Of a stretch of DNA of 64,000 bases, positions 18,813 to 27,155 are shown piece after piece. This DNA is from Opitutia bacterium (lineage in GTDB: Bacteria; Verrucomicrobiota; Verrucomicrobiia; Opitutales; UBA953), in NCBI GenBank assembly GCA_003569245.1, contig BGOM01000002.1:1-64000 (forward strand), given 5' to 3'. Within the stretch, counting starts at the first letter, position 1, and every line of letters begins with the position of its first letter. The notes beneath the pieces were generated by a model, which was given only the letters and a program-made list of their open reading frames with translations, did not search any database and was not told the DNA's origin. Made by a program: the position numbers and the translations under genes.

Positions 18813-20810
18813 ATGCGTTCGCCCCTGCTCGCCCTGCTGCTGGCTTCGTCCCTGCCCGGGGCGGATCTCATCGAGGCCAACCGTGACCCGGCGGTGTCCG
18901 CCCGCCAGGACTTCTGGACGCATGCGAACGGGGCTTGGCTGCGCCGTTTCCCCCTGGCCCCCGACCGGGCCGTCTACAACTCCTTCGCCTGGCAGGACGA
19001 CCTTATCAAGAAGGACCTCCTCGTCATCAACGGCGAGTTGCTCGCGAAGCCGGACGCCACCGCCGATCAGCGTCGGCTCGCCGATTTCTGGCGCTCCGCC
19101 TTGGGCTTCGAGTCTGGCCCGGCCGAGCTCCCGGCCGGTTTGCGCGCCGTCCTGGGCCGGCTTGACGAGGCCGGGACGCCGCAGGCACTCCTGGAGGCCT
19201 CCGCCGATCTCTACGCCGAGGGGGTCGGCTCGTTCCTGGGCGTCTTCGCCTCCCAGGACAAGAAGGACGAGACCAAGGTCGCCTTGCATCTCTGGCAGAC
19301 GGGGCTCTCGCTCCCGGAGCGCGCGTTCTATTTCAGCGACGAGCCCGCCACCAAGCGCGTGCGGGACGCGTTCCCGGCCCATGTCGCCAAGCTGCTGGGC
19401 TTCCTCGGTCATGAGGCGGAGCGGGCGCGGCGGGCCGGCGCGGCGGTCCTCGCGTTCGAGACCAGGCTTGCCGAAGTCTCCCTGACGATGGTGCAGCTGC
19501 GCAACCCCGACGCGCATTACCACCCGATGTCCTGGGCGGAGATCGATGCCCTCACGCCCGGCCTGCGCTGGGAGGCCGTCACGCGCCGGGCCGGCGCCCC
19601 CGCGGTCACCCGCGTCATCGTCGGTCAGCCCGATTTTCTCAAGGCCCTGGCGCGGATCCTGGCCGAGACCCCGGCGGAGACGGTCCGCGACTACTTCCGT
19701 TTCAAGGCGATCTCCGGCTACGCTTCCGTGCTGAACGCCGCCACCGCGGCCGCCGCCTTCGAGTTCGAGGGCGTCGTCCTGACCGGCGCGAAGCAGCAAC
19801 GCAGCCTTGAGGAGCGCGCCTTACGGATCCAGGACGGCGCCCTGGGCGACCTGCTCGGCAAGGAATACGTGGCGCGCCGCTTCACCCCGGCGCAGCGCGA
19901 ACGGTTCCGCCTGGTCTGCGAGAACGTGCGGACCGCCTTCGCCGCCCGCATCCGCAAGCTGGAGTGGATGGATGCCGAGACGCAGGCGTGGGCCTTGCGC
20001 AAGCTCGCCGCGATCAAACTGCGCGTGGGTTATCCCGACAAGTTCCGCGGCTACGAAGGCGTGGAGATCCGCCCCGACGGCCTCGCCCAGAACCTCAGCA
20101 ATGTCAGCCGGTGGTCGCGCGCCCGGACGTTCGCCCGCGTCGGCGGCGCCCCGGAACGTGAGGAGTGGGGCATGCGCCCCTACACGGTCAACGCCTACTA
20201 CAGCCCCCTGAACAACGAGATCGTGATGCCCGCCGCCATCCTCGGCGTGCCGACCTACGACGGCGACGCCCTCGACGACGCCGTGCTCTACGGTTTCATC
20301 GCCTGCACGATCGGCCATGAGCTCACCCATGGTTTCGACGACTCCGGCCGGCGCTTCGGTCCGACCGGCCGTCTCGAGCAGGGCTGGTCGGCCCCGACGG
20401 AGCGGGCCTTCCGCGAGCGTTGCGACCGGATCGTCGCCCAGTACGACCGGGAGGAGCCGCTGCCCGGCCTGCGCGTCAACGGCAAGCTGACCCTCGGCGA
20501 GAACATCGCCGACATCGGCGGCGTGGCGATCGCGCTGGACGCCTTCCGGGAGACCGAGGCGTTCCGCTCCGGCCGGCTCATCGCCGGCCAGACGCCGCTG
20601 CAGCGTTTCTTCCTGGCGCACGCCTTCGCCTTCGCCGGCAACATCCGGCCGGAGACCTTGCGGAACCGCCTGCTGTCCGACACCCATTCCCCGATGCCCC
20701 AGCGCATCAACGTCGTGCTGCGCAACATCGACGAGTTCCACGAGGCGTTCGGCACGAAGCCGGGCGACCCGATGTGGCTCGACCCGAAGGAGCGCGTCAA
20801 GATCTGGTGA
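18813..20810 (+). CDS. Exported M13 (neprilysin-type) zinc metallopeptidase
   Basis: The 665-residue product opens with a signal peptide (MRSPLLALLLASSLPGADLI). The N-terminal two thirds form the helical M13_N domain (DFWTHANGAWLRR at about residue 33). The catalytic domain begins near 460 and holds the zinc motif TIGHELTHGFDDSG (HExxH, about residue 500), the third ligand in LGENIADIGGVAIA, and NAYYSPLNNEIVMPAA, which binds the substrate backbone. Length and order match PepO-type endopeptidases. It degrades peptides outside the cytoplasm. It starts the plus-strand run of exported proteins that goes to 27155, eight bases before the sulfatase ATG. Confidence 0.95.
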   Translation: MRSPLLALLLASSLPGADLIEANRDPAVSARQDFWTHANGAWLRRFPLAPDRAVYNSFAWQDDLIKKDLLVINGELLAKPDATADQRRLADFWRSALGFESGPAELPAGLRAVLGRLDEAGTPQALLEASADLYAEGVGSFLGVFASQDKKDETKVALHLWQTGLSLPERAFYFSDEPATKRVRDAFPAHVAKLLGFLGHEAERARRAGAAVLAFETRLAEVSLTMVQLRNPDAHYHPMSWAEIDALTPGLRWEAVTRRAGAPAVTRVIVGQPDFLKALARILAETPAETVRDYFRFKAISGYASVLNAATAAAAFEFEGVVLTGAKQQRSLEERALRIQDGALGDLLGKEYVARRFTPAQRERFRLVCENVRTAFAARIRKLEWMDAETQAWALRKLAAIKLRVGYPDKFRGYEGVEIRPDGLAQNLSNVSRWSRARTFARVGGAPEREEWGMRPYTVNAYYSPLNNEIVMPAAILGVPTYDGDALDDAVLYGFIACTIGHELTHGFDDSGRRFGPTGRLEQGWSAPTERAFRERCDRIVAQYDREEPLPGLRVNGKLTLGENIADIGGVAIALDAFRETEAFRSGRLIAGQTPLQRFFLAHAFAFAGNIRPETLRNRLLSDTHSPMPQRINVVLRNIDEFHEAFGTKPGDPMWLDPKERVKIW

Positions 20811-20818
20811 CTTTCCCC

Positions 20819-22144
20819 ATGCGATCCATCCTGCTTCTCCTCGGCGCCCTGACGCTGGCGGCCGCCGAACCTGCGGCGCCCGCGAAGGCCCCGAACATCC
20901 TGATGATCATCTCGGACGACCATGCTTGGTTCGATTACGGCTTCATGGGGTCGAAGGCGGTCAGCACCCCGCACCTCGACAAGCTGGCGGCCGAGTCCCG
21001 CGTCTTTCCGCGGGGTTACGTCACGAACTCGCTTTGCGGTCCCAGCCTCGCCTCGATCCTGACCGGCCGGCATGTGCACCGGCACGGCATCACCGGCAAC
21101 GACCCGCTGGTGCCCGCCGCCGCCGGCGGCCCGGCGGCCCGCCAGAAAAGCCCGGCCTTCCTCGAGGGGCGGGCCCGGATGATCAAGCTGTTCCAGGAAT
21201 CGCCGATCCTGCCGCGGCTCCTGGGCGAGCGCGGTTACGTCAGCCTGCAGACCGGCAAGTGGTGGATGGGCGACTACTCCACCGGCGGTTTCACCGAAGG
21301 CATGACGAAGGGTGGCCGCCATGGCGACGTGGGGCTCGACATCGGGCGCAAGACCTTGGCGCCGCTCACGGACTTCATCACCCGCTCCAAGCAGTCCGGC
21401 AAACCGTTCTTCGCCTGGTACGCGCCGATGATGCCGCACGACCCGCACACGCCGCCCGAGCGGCTGCTCGCCAAGTACCGCGACAAGTCGCCGACGCCCC
21501 AGGCCGCCCGTTACCACGCGATGGTGGAGTGGTTCGACGAGACCGTCGGCGAGGTGCGCGCCCACCTCGAGAAGGAAGGCCTCACCCGCGACACCGTCAT
21601 CGTCTACATCGCCGACAACGGCTGGATCCCGCGGACCGACAAGCCGGAGGTCGACTTCGCGCGCTCCAAGCAGTCGCCTTTCGACGGCGGCGTGCGCTCC
21701 CCGATCCTCGTGAGCTGGCCGGGCCATGTCGCGCCGACGGTCGTCCAGACCCCGGCCAGCGCCGTGGACCTTATGCCGACCTTGCTCAAGCTCGCTGGCG
21801 CGCCGCTGCCCCCCGACGGCGACGGTCTCGACCTCCTGGATGACGCGGCCTTGAAGGCGCGCCCCTTCGTCGCCGGGCAGAACTCGACCCACGATATCCG
21901 CCAGCTGGGCACCCCCGCCGCCAGCCTGCGCTACCGCTGGCTCGTCGCCGGCGACCTGAAACTCATCGTCTCGAGCGGCCTGAAGACCGGGGCGACCCAG
22001 CATGGCTCGAGCGACGCCACCGAGCCGCCGCGCCTCTTCGACCTCAAGGCCGATCCCCATGAAAAGAGCGACCTCGCCGCCGAACGCCCGGCCGAGGTCA
22101 AACGACTTACCGCCCTCCTGGACGGCTGGTGGGACGGCCGCTGA
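20819..22144 (+). CDS. Exported sulfatase (alkaline-phosphatase fold) with a non-canonical maturation motif
   Basis: The 441-residue protein has a signal peptide (MRSILLLLGALTLAAAEP) and the S1 sulfatase fold: metal ligands in NILMIISDDHAWFDYG (D33, D34), the active-site block TNSLCGPSLASILTGR (C73), LQTGKWWMGDY, PHDPHTPP and the distal metal site VYIADNGW, ending with a C-terminal LFDLKADPHEKSDLA segment. Sulfatases need the Cys to be converted to formylglycine within CxPSR; here the motif is C-G-P-S-L-A, so the usual Arg is Leu. A sub-group of planctomycetal sulfatases shares this. A likely maturation enzyme is encoded at 63356-64000. Sulfated polysaccharides are the expected substrates. 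The leader has no Shine-Dalgarno (CTTTCCCC-ATG). Confidence 0.9.
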   Translation: MRSILLLLGALTLAAAEPAAPAKAPNILMIISDDHAWFDYGFMGSKAVSTPHLDKLAAESRVFPRGYVTNSLCGPSLASILTGRHVHRHGITGNDPLVPAAAGGPAARQKSPAFLEGRARMIKLFQESPILPRLLGERGYVSLQTGKWWMGDYSTGGFTEGMTKGGRHGDVGLDIGRKTLAPLTDFITRSKQSGKPFFAWYAPMMPHDPHTPPERLLAKYRDKSPTPQAARYHAMVEWFDETVGEVRAHLEKEGLTRDTVIVYIADNGWIPRTDKPEVDFARSKQSPFDGGVRSPILVSWPGHVAPTVVQTPASAVDLMPTLLKLAGAPLPPDGDGLDLLDDAALKARPFVAGQNSTHDIRQLGTPAASLRYRWLVAGDLKLIVSSGLKTGATQHGSSDATEPPRLFDLKADPHEKSDLAAERPAEVKRLTALLDGWWDGR

Positions 22145-22197
22145 GTTTGCTTGGAACCCCGGCCTTTCCCGTCCCTCTAATAATAACCACCGCACCC

Positions 22198-23295
22198 ATG
22201 CGCCCCCTCCTCCCCGTGCTCACCCTGCTCGCCGCCTCCGCCGTCGCCGGCGACCTCACCTTCTATGTCGGCACCTCCGGGGCCGCGGCCCAGGGCATCC
22301 TGCGCGGCACCCTCGACGCGGAGACCGGCAAACTTTCCGTCCCCGTCGTCATCGCCCCGGCCAAGGGCGCCTCTTTCCTCGCGCTGGCCCAGGACGGCAA
22401 GGTGCTTTATGCCACGGCCGAGGTCGCGGGCGGCGGGGTCGCCGCCTACCGCCTCGCCGCGGACGGCCCGGCCACCTTGCTCAACACGGAGGAAACGAAG
22501 GGGAAGGGCGCCACCCATGTCACCCTGGACCGGACGGGCAAGTTCCTCTTCGCGGCCAACTACGGCTCGGGCTCCGTCGCCTGCCTGCCGCTCAAGGCCG
22601 ATGGCTCCATCGGCTCCGCGAGTTCCTTCCTGCAGCATGAGGGCACGGGCCCGAACAAGGGTCGCCAGGCCGGTCCCCACGCCCACGGCATCTACGCGGA
22701 CGCCGCGAACCGTTTCGTCTACGTGCCCGACCTCGGGACCGACGACATCTTCATCCACGCGTTTGACGCCGCCACCGGCACGCTCAAGCCGTCCCCGGCA
22801 AGGTCCGGTCGCGTGGCCCCGGGCTCCGGCCCCCGCCACCTCGCCTTCCACCCGCAGGGCGGTTTCGCGTACGTGTGCAACGAGATGGCGATGACCGTGA
22901 GCGTGTTCGCGGTCGACGCGACCACCGGCGCGATGAAGGAGATCCAGGTCCTGCCGACCTTGCCCGCCGGCGCCGACGCCAAGGGCGCCTCCACCGCGGA
23001 GATCTTCTGCCTGCCCGACGGCAAGGCGCTCTATGTCTCCAACCGCGGCCATAACTCGCTGGCGGCCTTCGCGATCGGCGCCGACGGCAAGCTGTCGCCG
23101 CTCGGCCACACCCTCGACGTCCCGGCCGTCCCGCGCGGCTTCGGCCTCAGCCCCGATGGCCGCTGGCTCGTGTGCGCCGGGCAGAAGTCGGGCACCCTCA
23201 ACGCCTACCGCGTCGACCCGGCCACCGGCCGCCTGACCGACACGAAGCAGTCCGTCGCGGCCGGCGCCGCTTGCTGCATCGTGTTCGCCCGCTGA
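22198..23295 (+). CDS. Exported lactonase-family seven-bladed beta-propeller
   Basis: The 365-residue product has a signal peptide (MRPLLPVLTLLAASAVAGDL) and a 6-phosphogluconolactonase/muconate-cycloisomerase-like propeller (lactonase family, PF10282). Recognisable blades are TFYVGTSGAAAQGILRGTLD, GKFLFAANYGSGSVACLPL, AGPHAHGIYAD, GSGPRHLAFHPQGGFAYVCN and LYVSNRGHNSLAAFAI, ending PRGFGLSPDGRWLV. Cytosolic members hydrolyse 6-phosphogluconolactone; this exported form more likely acts on an aldonolactone outside the cytoplasm. It is 53 bases after the sulfatase and 11 before the DUF1549/1553 gene on the same strand, so one transcript is plausible. Confidence 0.88.
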   Translation: MRPLLPVLTLLAASAVAGDLTFYVGTSGAAAQGILRGTLDAETGKLSVPVVIAPAKGASFLALAQDGKVLYATAEVAGGGVAAYRLAADGPATLLNTEETKGKGATHVTLDRTGKFLFAANYGSGSVACLPLKADGSIGSASSFLQHEGTGPNKGRQAGPHAHGIYADAANRFVYVPDLGTDDIFIHAFDAATGTLKPSPARSGRVAPGSGPRHLAFHPQGGFAYVCNEMAMTVSVFAVDATTGAMKEIQVLPTLPAGADAKGASTAEIFCLPDGKALYVSNRGHNSLAAFAIGADGKLSPLGHTLDVPAVPRGFGLSPDGRWLVCAGQKSGTLNAYRVDPATGRLTDTKQSVAAGAACCIVFAR

Positions 23296-23306
23296 GCCGC
23301 CCCGCG

Positions 23307-25703
23307 ATGAAGCCCGCCCTCCTCGCCTTGCTGGCCGCCGGCGCCGTCCTCGGCGCCGCCGAACCCGACTTCGCTCACGCCGTGGTGCCGCTGCTGCGCA
23401 AGCATTGCGCGGAGTGTCACACGGGTGACAAGAAGAAGGGCGGCTTCTCGATGAACACCCGCGCCGCGCTGCTCGAGGGCGGCGAGGACGGACCTGTCGT
23501 CTTCCCCGGCGACGCGGCCAAGGGGCGTCTGCTCGAGGCGATCGTCAGCACCGACCCGGATCTCCGGATGCCCCCGAAGGGGCCGGGTCTCACGCCGGCG
23601 GAGGTCGCCACGTTGCGCGCCTGGATCGGCCAGGGCGCGCGCTGGACCGAAGGGTTCGCCTTCAAGCAGCCGGCCTACGAGCCGCCGCTGCGCCCGCGCG
23701 CGGTGGCCTTGCCGGCCGCGCAGGATGGTCGCGACCATCCGATCGACCGCGTGCTCGACGCCTGGACGGCGTCGCATCGCCTGCCCCGCCCGGCGCGCGC
23801 CGATGACGCCACCTTCCTCCGGCGCGTCTCCCTCGACCTCGTCGGTCTCCTGCCGAGCCCGGAGGAGACCCGCGCCTTCGTCGCCGACCCGGCGCCCGAC
23901 AAGCGCGCCCGGCTCGTCCGCGCCCTGCTGGCCCGCGACGTGGATTACGCGGACCATTGGATGGCCTTCTGGAACGACCTGCTGCGCAACGACTATGCCG
24001 GTACCGGCTACATCGACGGCGGGCGCAAGCAGATCACGCCCTGGCTCTACCGCGCGCTCGTGACCAACAAGCCGTACGACCAGCTGGCCCGCGAGCTGGT
24101 CGCGCCCCTCCCGGAGAGCGAGGGCTTCGCGAAGGGCATCGTCTGGCGCGGCGCCACCAGCGCCGGGCAGAAGCCCGAACTGCAGTTCGCGCAGAGCGTC
24201 TCGCAGGCCTTCCTCGGCATCAACATGAAGTGCGCGTCCTGCCACGACAGCTTCATCGACCGCTGGAAGCTCAAGGACGCCTACGGCCTCGCCGCCATCT
24301 ACTCCGACCGCCCGCTCGAATTGGTCCGCTGCGATGTCCCGACGGGCAAGCCCGCGGCGGCCGCCTGGCTCTTCCCGGAACTCGGGCAGGTCGACGCGGC
24401 GAAACCGAAGGGCGAGCGCCTGACCCAGCTCGCGGCCTTGCTGACGCACCCCGACAACGGACGCTTCCAGCGCACGATGGCCAACCGCCTCTGGCAACGG
24501 CTCATGGGCCGCGGCGTGGTCCATCCCGTCGACGCGATGCAGACGGCGCCCTGGAACCAGGACCTGCTCGACGTGCTCGCCAACCAGCTGAGGGACTCGG
24601 GCTATGACCTGCGCGCCGCGCTCGCCTTCATCGCCACCTCCGAGGCCTACCAGTCCCGCGCGGAGGTCCTCGCGCCCACGGCCGACGAGCAGGCCTACGC
24701 CTACCGCGGTCCCCGGTCCAAGCGCCTGACCGCCGAGCAGTTCGTCGACACCGTCTGGCGCCTCACGGGGACCACGCCCGCCAAGATCGACGCCGGCGTC
24801 ACGCGCGCGCCCGCCGGCGGCGCCCCCGCCGCGTTCCTCGCCCAGCCCATCTGGTCCAATGACACGGGGCGGGGTCGCCAGCCCGCCGTCGGCGAGGCGC
24901 GCGCCTTCCGCCAGTCGCTTACCTTGGCCGCCGCGCCGCGCCGCGCCGCCTGCACGATCACGGGCGACAACGCCTTCGAGCTCTGGATCAACGGCCGCAA
25001 GGTCGGTGGCGGCGACGATTGGCAGACCCCGCAGACCTTCGACCTGACCCCGTTCCTCCGCGCGGGCGCGAACGAGATCGTGGCCGTCGGTCGCAACGGC
25101 GGGTCCGCGCCGAACGCCGCCGCCCTCTGGTGCCAGCTCTTCGCGCAGACCGTCGACGGCAAGGAGGTCGCCCTGGCCACGGACAAGTCCTGGCAGTGGT
25201 CGGCGACCTTGCCCGACGCCCAAGGAAGGATGTCCGCCGCCGCCGTTTGGAAACCGGTCGGGCTCGTCGCCGGGACCGCCTGGGGTCTCGCCGAGAAGCG
25301 GATGGCCGACCAGGTCGCGGCCTTCTCGGGGAAGGTCCTGCTGACCCCGCGCGCCACGCTGATGAAGGCCGACCTGTTGCAGCGTTCGCTCGGCCGCCCG
25401 AACCGCGAGCAGATCGTGTCGATGCGTCCGAACGAGCTGAGCACGCTCGAGGCGATCGACCTGGCCAACGGCGCCGCCCTCACCGACCTCCTCGCCCGCG
25501 GCGCGACCAACCTCCTGCGGCGGAACTGGGAGTCGCCCGACGCCTTCGCGCGCTGGCTTTACCTGTCGGCCCTTTGCCGCGAGCCCACCGCCGCCGAGCT
25601 CGCCGTGGCCCGGAGCCTGCTCGGGGCCAAGCTCGATGAGCAAGGCGTGGCCGACCTCCTCTGGGCCGTCTGCATGCTGCCCGAATTCCAGACCATCCGC
25701 TGA
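23307..25703 (+). CDS. Exported DUF1549/DUF1553 cytochrome-c-like protein with an inserted jelly-roll domain
   Basis: The 798-residue protein has a signal peptide (MKPALLALLAAGAVLGAAEP), a planctomycete cytochrome C domain with KHCAECHTGD (CXXCH, about residue 35), DUF1549 (HPIDRVLDAW, FLRRVSLDLVGLLPSPEETR) with a second CASCHDS at about 310, and DUF1553 (RFQRTMANRLWQRLMGRGVV to the C-terminus). Between about residues 510 and 650 the DUF1553 region is interrupted by a galactose-binding-like jelly roll with ITGDNAFELWINGRKVGG and FDLTPFLRAGANEIVAVG, as in glycosidase accessory domains. It is paired with the DUF1501 gene three bases downstream. The function of this family pair is not established; a membrane-associated polysaccharide redox or hydrolysis complex has been proposed. 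Confidence 0.9.
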   Translation: MKPALLALLAAGAVLGAAEPDFAHAVVPLLRKHCAECHTGDKKKGGFSMNTRAALLEGGEDGPVVFPGDAAKGRLLEAIVSTDPDLRMPPKGPGLTPAEVATLRAWIGQGARWTEGFAFKQPAYEPPLRPRAVALPAAQDGRDHPIDRVLDAWTASHRLPRPARADDATFLRRVSLDLVGLLPSPEETRAFVADPAPDKRARLVRALLARDVDYADHWMAFWNDLLRNDYAGTGYIDGGRKQITPWLYRALVTNKPYDQLARELVAPLPESEGFAKGIVWRGATSAGQKPELQFAQSVSQAFLGINMKCASCHDSFIDRWKLKDAYGLAAIYSDRPLELVRCDVPTGKPAAAAWLFPELGQVDAAKPKGERLTQLAALLTHPDNGRFQRTMANRLWQRLMGRGVVHPVDAMQTAPWNQDLLDVLANQLRDSGYDLRAALAFIATSEAYQSRAEVLAPTADEQAYAYRGPRSKRLTAEQFVDTVWRLTGTTPAKIDAGVTRAPAGGAPAAFLAQPIWSNDTGRGRQPAVGEARAFRQSLTLAAAPRRAACTITGDNAFELWINGRKVGGGDDWQTPQTFDLTPFLRAGANEIVAVGRNGGSAPNAAALWCQLFAQTVDGKEVALATDKSWQWSATLPDAQGRMSAAAVWKPVGLVAGTAWGLAEKRMADQVAAFSGKVLLTPRATLMKADLLQRSLGRPNREQIVSMRPNELSTLEAIDLANGAALTDLLARGATNLLRRNWESPDAFARWLYLSALCREPTAAELAVARSLLGAKLDEQGVADLLWAVCMLPEFQTIR

Positions 25704-25706
25704 ACC

Positions 25707-27155
25707 ATGATTCCCGACCTTCCCCTCGACCCGGACCTCCCGCCCGCCCTGCGACGGCGCGAGTTCCTCCGCCTGCTCGGCGCGGCCGGCGTCGCCACGC
25801 TCGGACTCGGCGCGCCGAAGCTCCTCGCCGCCGACGAACCCGCGCCGGTCGCCAAGGCCGATGCGTGCATCCTGATCTGGCTGGCCGGCGGCATGGCCGC
25901 GCCCGAGACCTTCGACCCGAAGCGCTACGCGCCTTATGAGAAGGGACTCGAGTACAAGCGCGTGCTGAGCACCTTCCCGGCGATCCCCACCGCGGTCGAC
26001 GGGCTGCGCATCTGCCAGGGTCTCGAGCAGATCGCCTCCGTCATGGACCGCGCGACGCTCATCCGCTCGGCCGTCCAGCCCGACCTCGGCAGCATCCTGC
26101 ATTCGCGCCACCAGTTCCACTGGCATACCGGGTATGTGCCGCCGCAGACCGTCGCCTGCCCGCACCTCGGCGCCTGGATGGCCCGCGTGCTCGGGCCCCG
26201 CAATCCGGTGATGCCCGCCTTCATCAACATCGGCCAGCGCCTCGAGGGCGTCGGCGAGAGCGAGGAACTGAAGGCGTTCACCACCGCCGGTTTCTTCGGC
26301 GGCGAGTTCGGGCCGATGAACCTGCCGTTCCCCGATGACGCCGCCACCGCGGTGCGCCCGCCCAAGGGCATGGACGCCGGCCGCTTCGTGAACCGCGACC
26401 GCGAGTTTCGCCGGCTGGTCGACGCGAGTCCCGATCGCGACCGGATGAGCGACTTCCAGCAGCAGTCGATGCTGCGCTCGATGGACAACGCCTACCGGCT
26501 CCTGAGCGCCAAGGAGCGCGCGGCCTTCGATCTCTCGCTGGAGCCGAAGGAGGCCCAGCAGGCCTACGGCACGACCCGCTTCGGGCGCGGTTGCCAGCTC
26601 GCTCGCCGGCTCGTGGAGAACGGCGCCCGCTTCGTCGAGGTCACCACCGAGTACGTGCCCTTCTTCAACTGGGACACCCACGGCAAGGGTCACAAGATGG
26701 TGGACGAGATGCACCGCACGATCGACGCGCCCGTGGCGCAGCTGATCCGCGACCTCGAGGCCCGCGGCCTGCTCGACCGCACGCTGGTGGTCATCGCCAG
26801 CGAGTTCAGCCGCGACGCGATGATCGAGGGCCGCCCCGGCTCGAAGGCCGGCGACCAGTCCTTCCACAAGGGCGGCACGATCGAGAACCCCGACCACTAC
26901 GGCCTGCACCGCCACTTCACCGGCGGCACGAGCGTCGTGATGTTCGGCGGCGGCGTGAAGAAGGGGCATGTCTTCGGCGCGACCGCCGACGAGCGTCCGC
27001 TCGTGGCCATCAAGGACCCGCTGGCGGTCGAGGACGTCCATGCGACCATCTTCACGGCCATGGGCATCAGCCCGCGCAAGGCCTACGACATCGAGGGTCG
27101 CCCGTTCTACGCCACCATCGACGGCAAGGGGAAGGCCGCGCCGATCTTCGCCTAA
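25707..27155 (+). CDS. Tat-exported DUF1501 protein, partner of the DUF1549/1553 protein
   Basis: The 482-residue protein begins with a twin-arginine signal (LRRREFLRLLGAAGVATLGL, residues about 14-33), so it is exported folded. The body is DUF1501, a sulfatase/phosphatase-like fold: ILIWLAGGMAAPETFDPKRY, IRSAVQPDLG, RRLVENGARFVEVTTEYVP, LDRTLVVIASEFSR, HFTGGTSVVMFGGGVKKGHV and VEDVHATIFTAMGI. The gene follows its DUF1549/1553 partner with a 3-base gap, the standard arrangement. Its stop overlaps the stop of the glycerate kinase gene on the other strand by four bases. No enzyme activity has been assigned to the family. Confidence 0.9.
   Translation: MIPDLPLDPDLPPALRRREFLRLLGAAGVATLGLGAPKLLAADEPAPVAKADACILIWLAGGMAAPETFDPKRYAPYEKGLEYKRVLSTFPAIPTAVDGLRICQGLEQIASVMDRATLIRSAVQPDLGSILHSRHQFHWHTGYVPPQTVACPHLGAWMARVLGPRNPVMPAFINIGQRLEGVGESEELKAFTTAGFFGGEFGPMNLPFPDDAATAVRPPKGMDAGRFVNRDREFRRLVDASPDRDRMSDFQQQSMLRSMDNAYRLLSAKERAAFDLSLEPKEAQQAYGTTRFGRGCQLARRLVENGARFVEVTTEYVPFFNWDTHGKGHKMVDEMHRTIDAPVAQLIRDLEARGLLDRTLVVIASEFSRDAMIEGRPGSKAGDQSFHKGGTIENPDHYGLHRHFTGGTSVVMFGGGVKKGHVFGATADERPLVAIKDPLAVEDVHATIFTAMGISPRKAYDIEGRPFYATIDGKGKAAPIFA

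Noticed and set aside
23205-27041. An antisense open frame of 1278 codons
   Set aside because: It covers three well-supported plus-strand genes, has a low-complexity Arg/Ala/Gly/Glu composition with no domain, and is expected from strong third-position GC bias.
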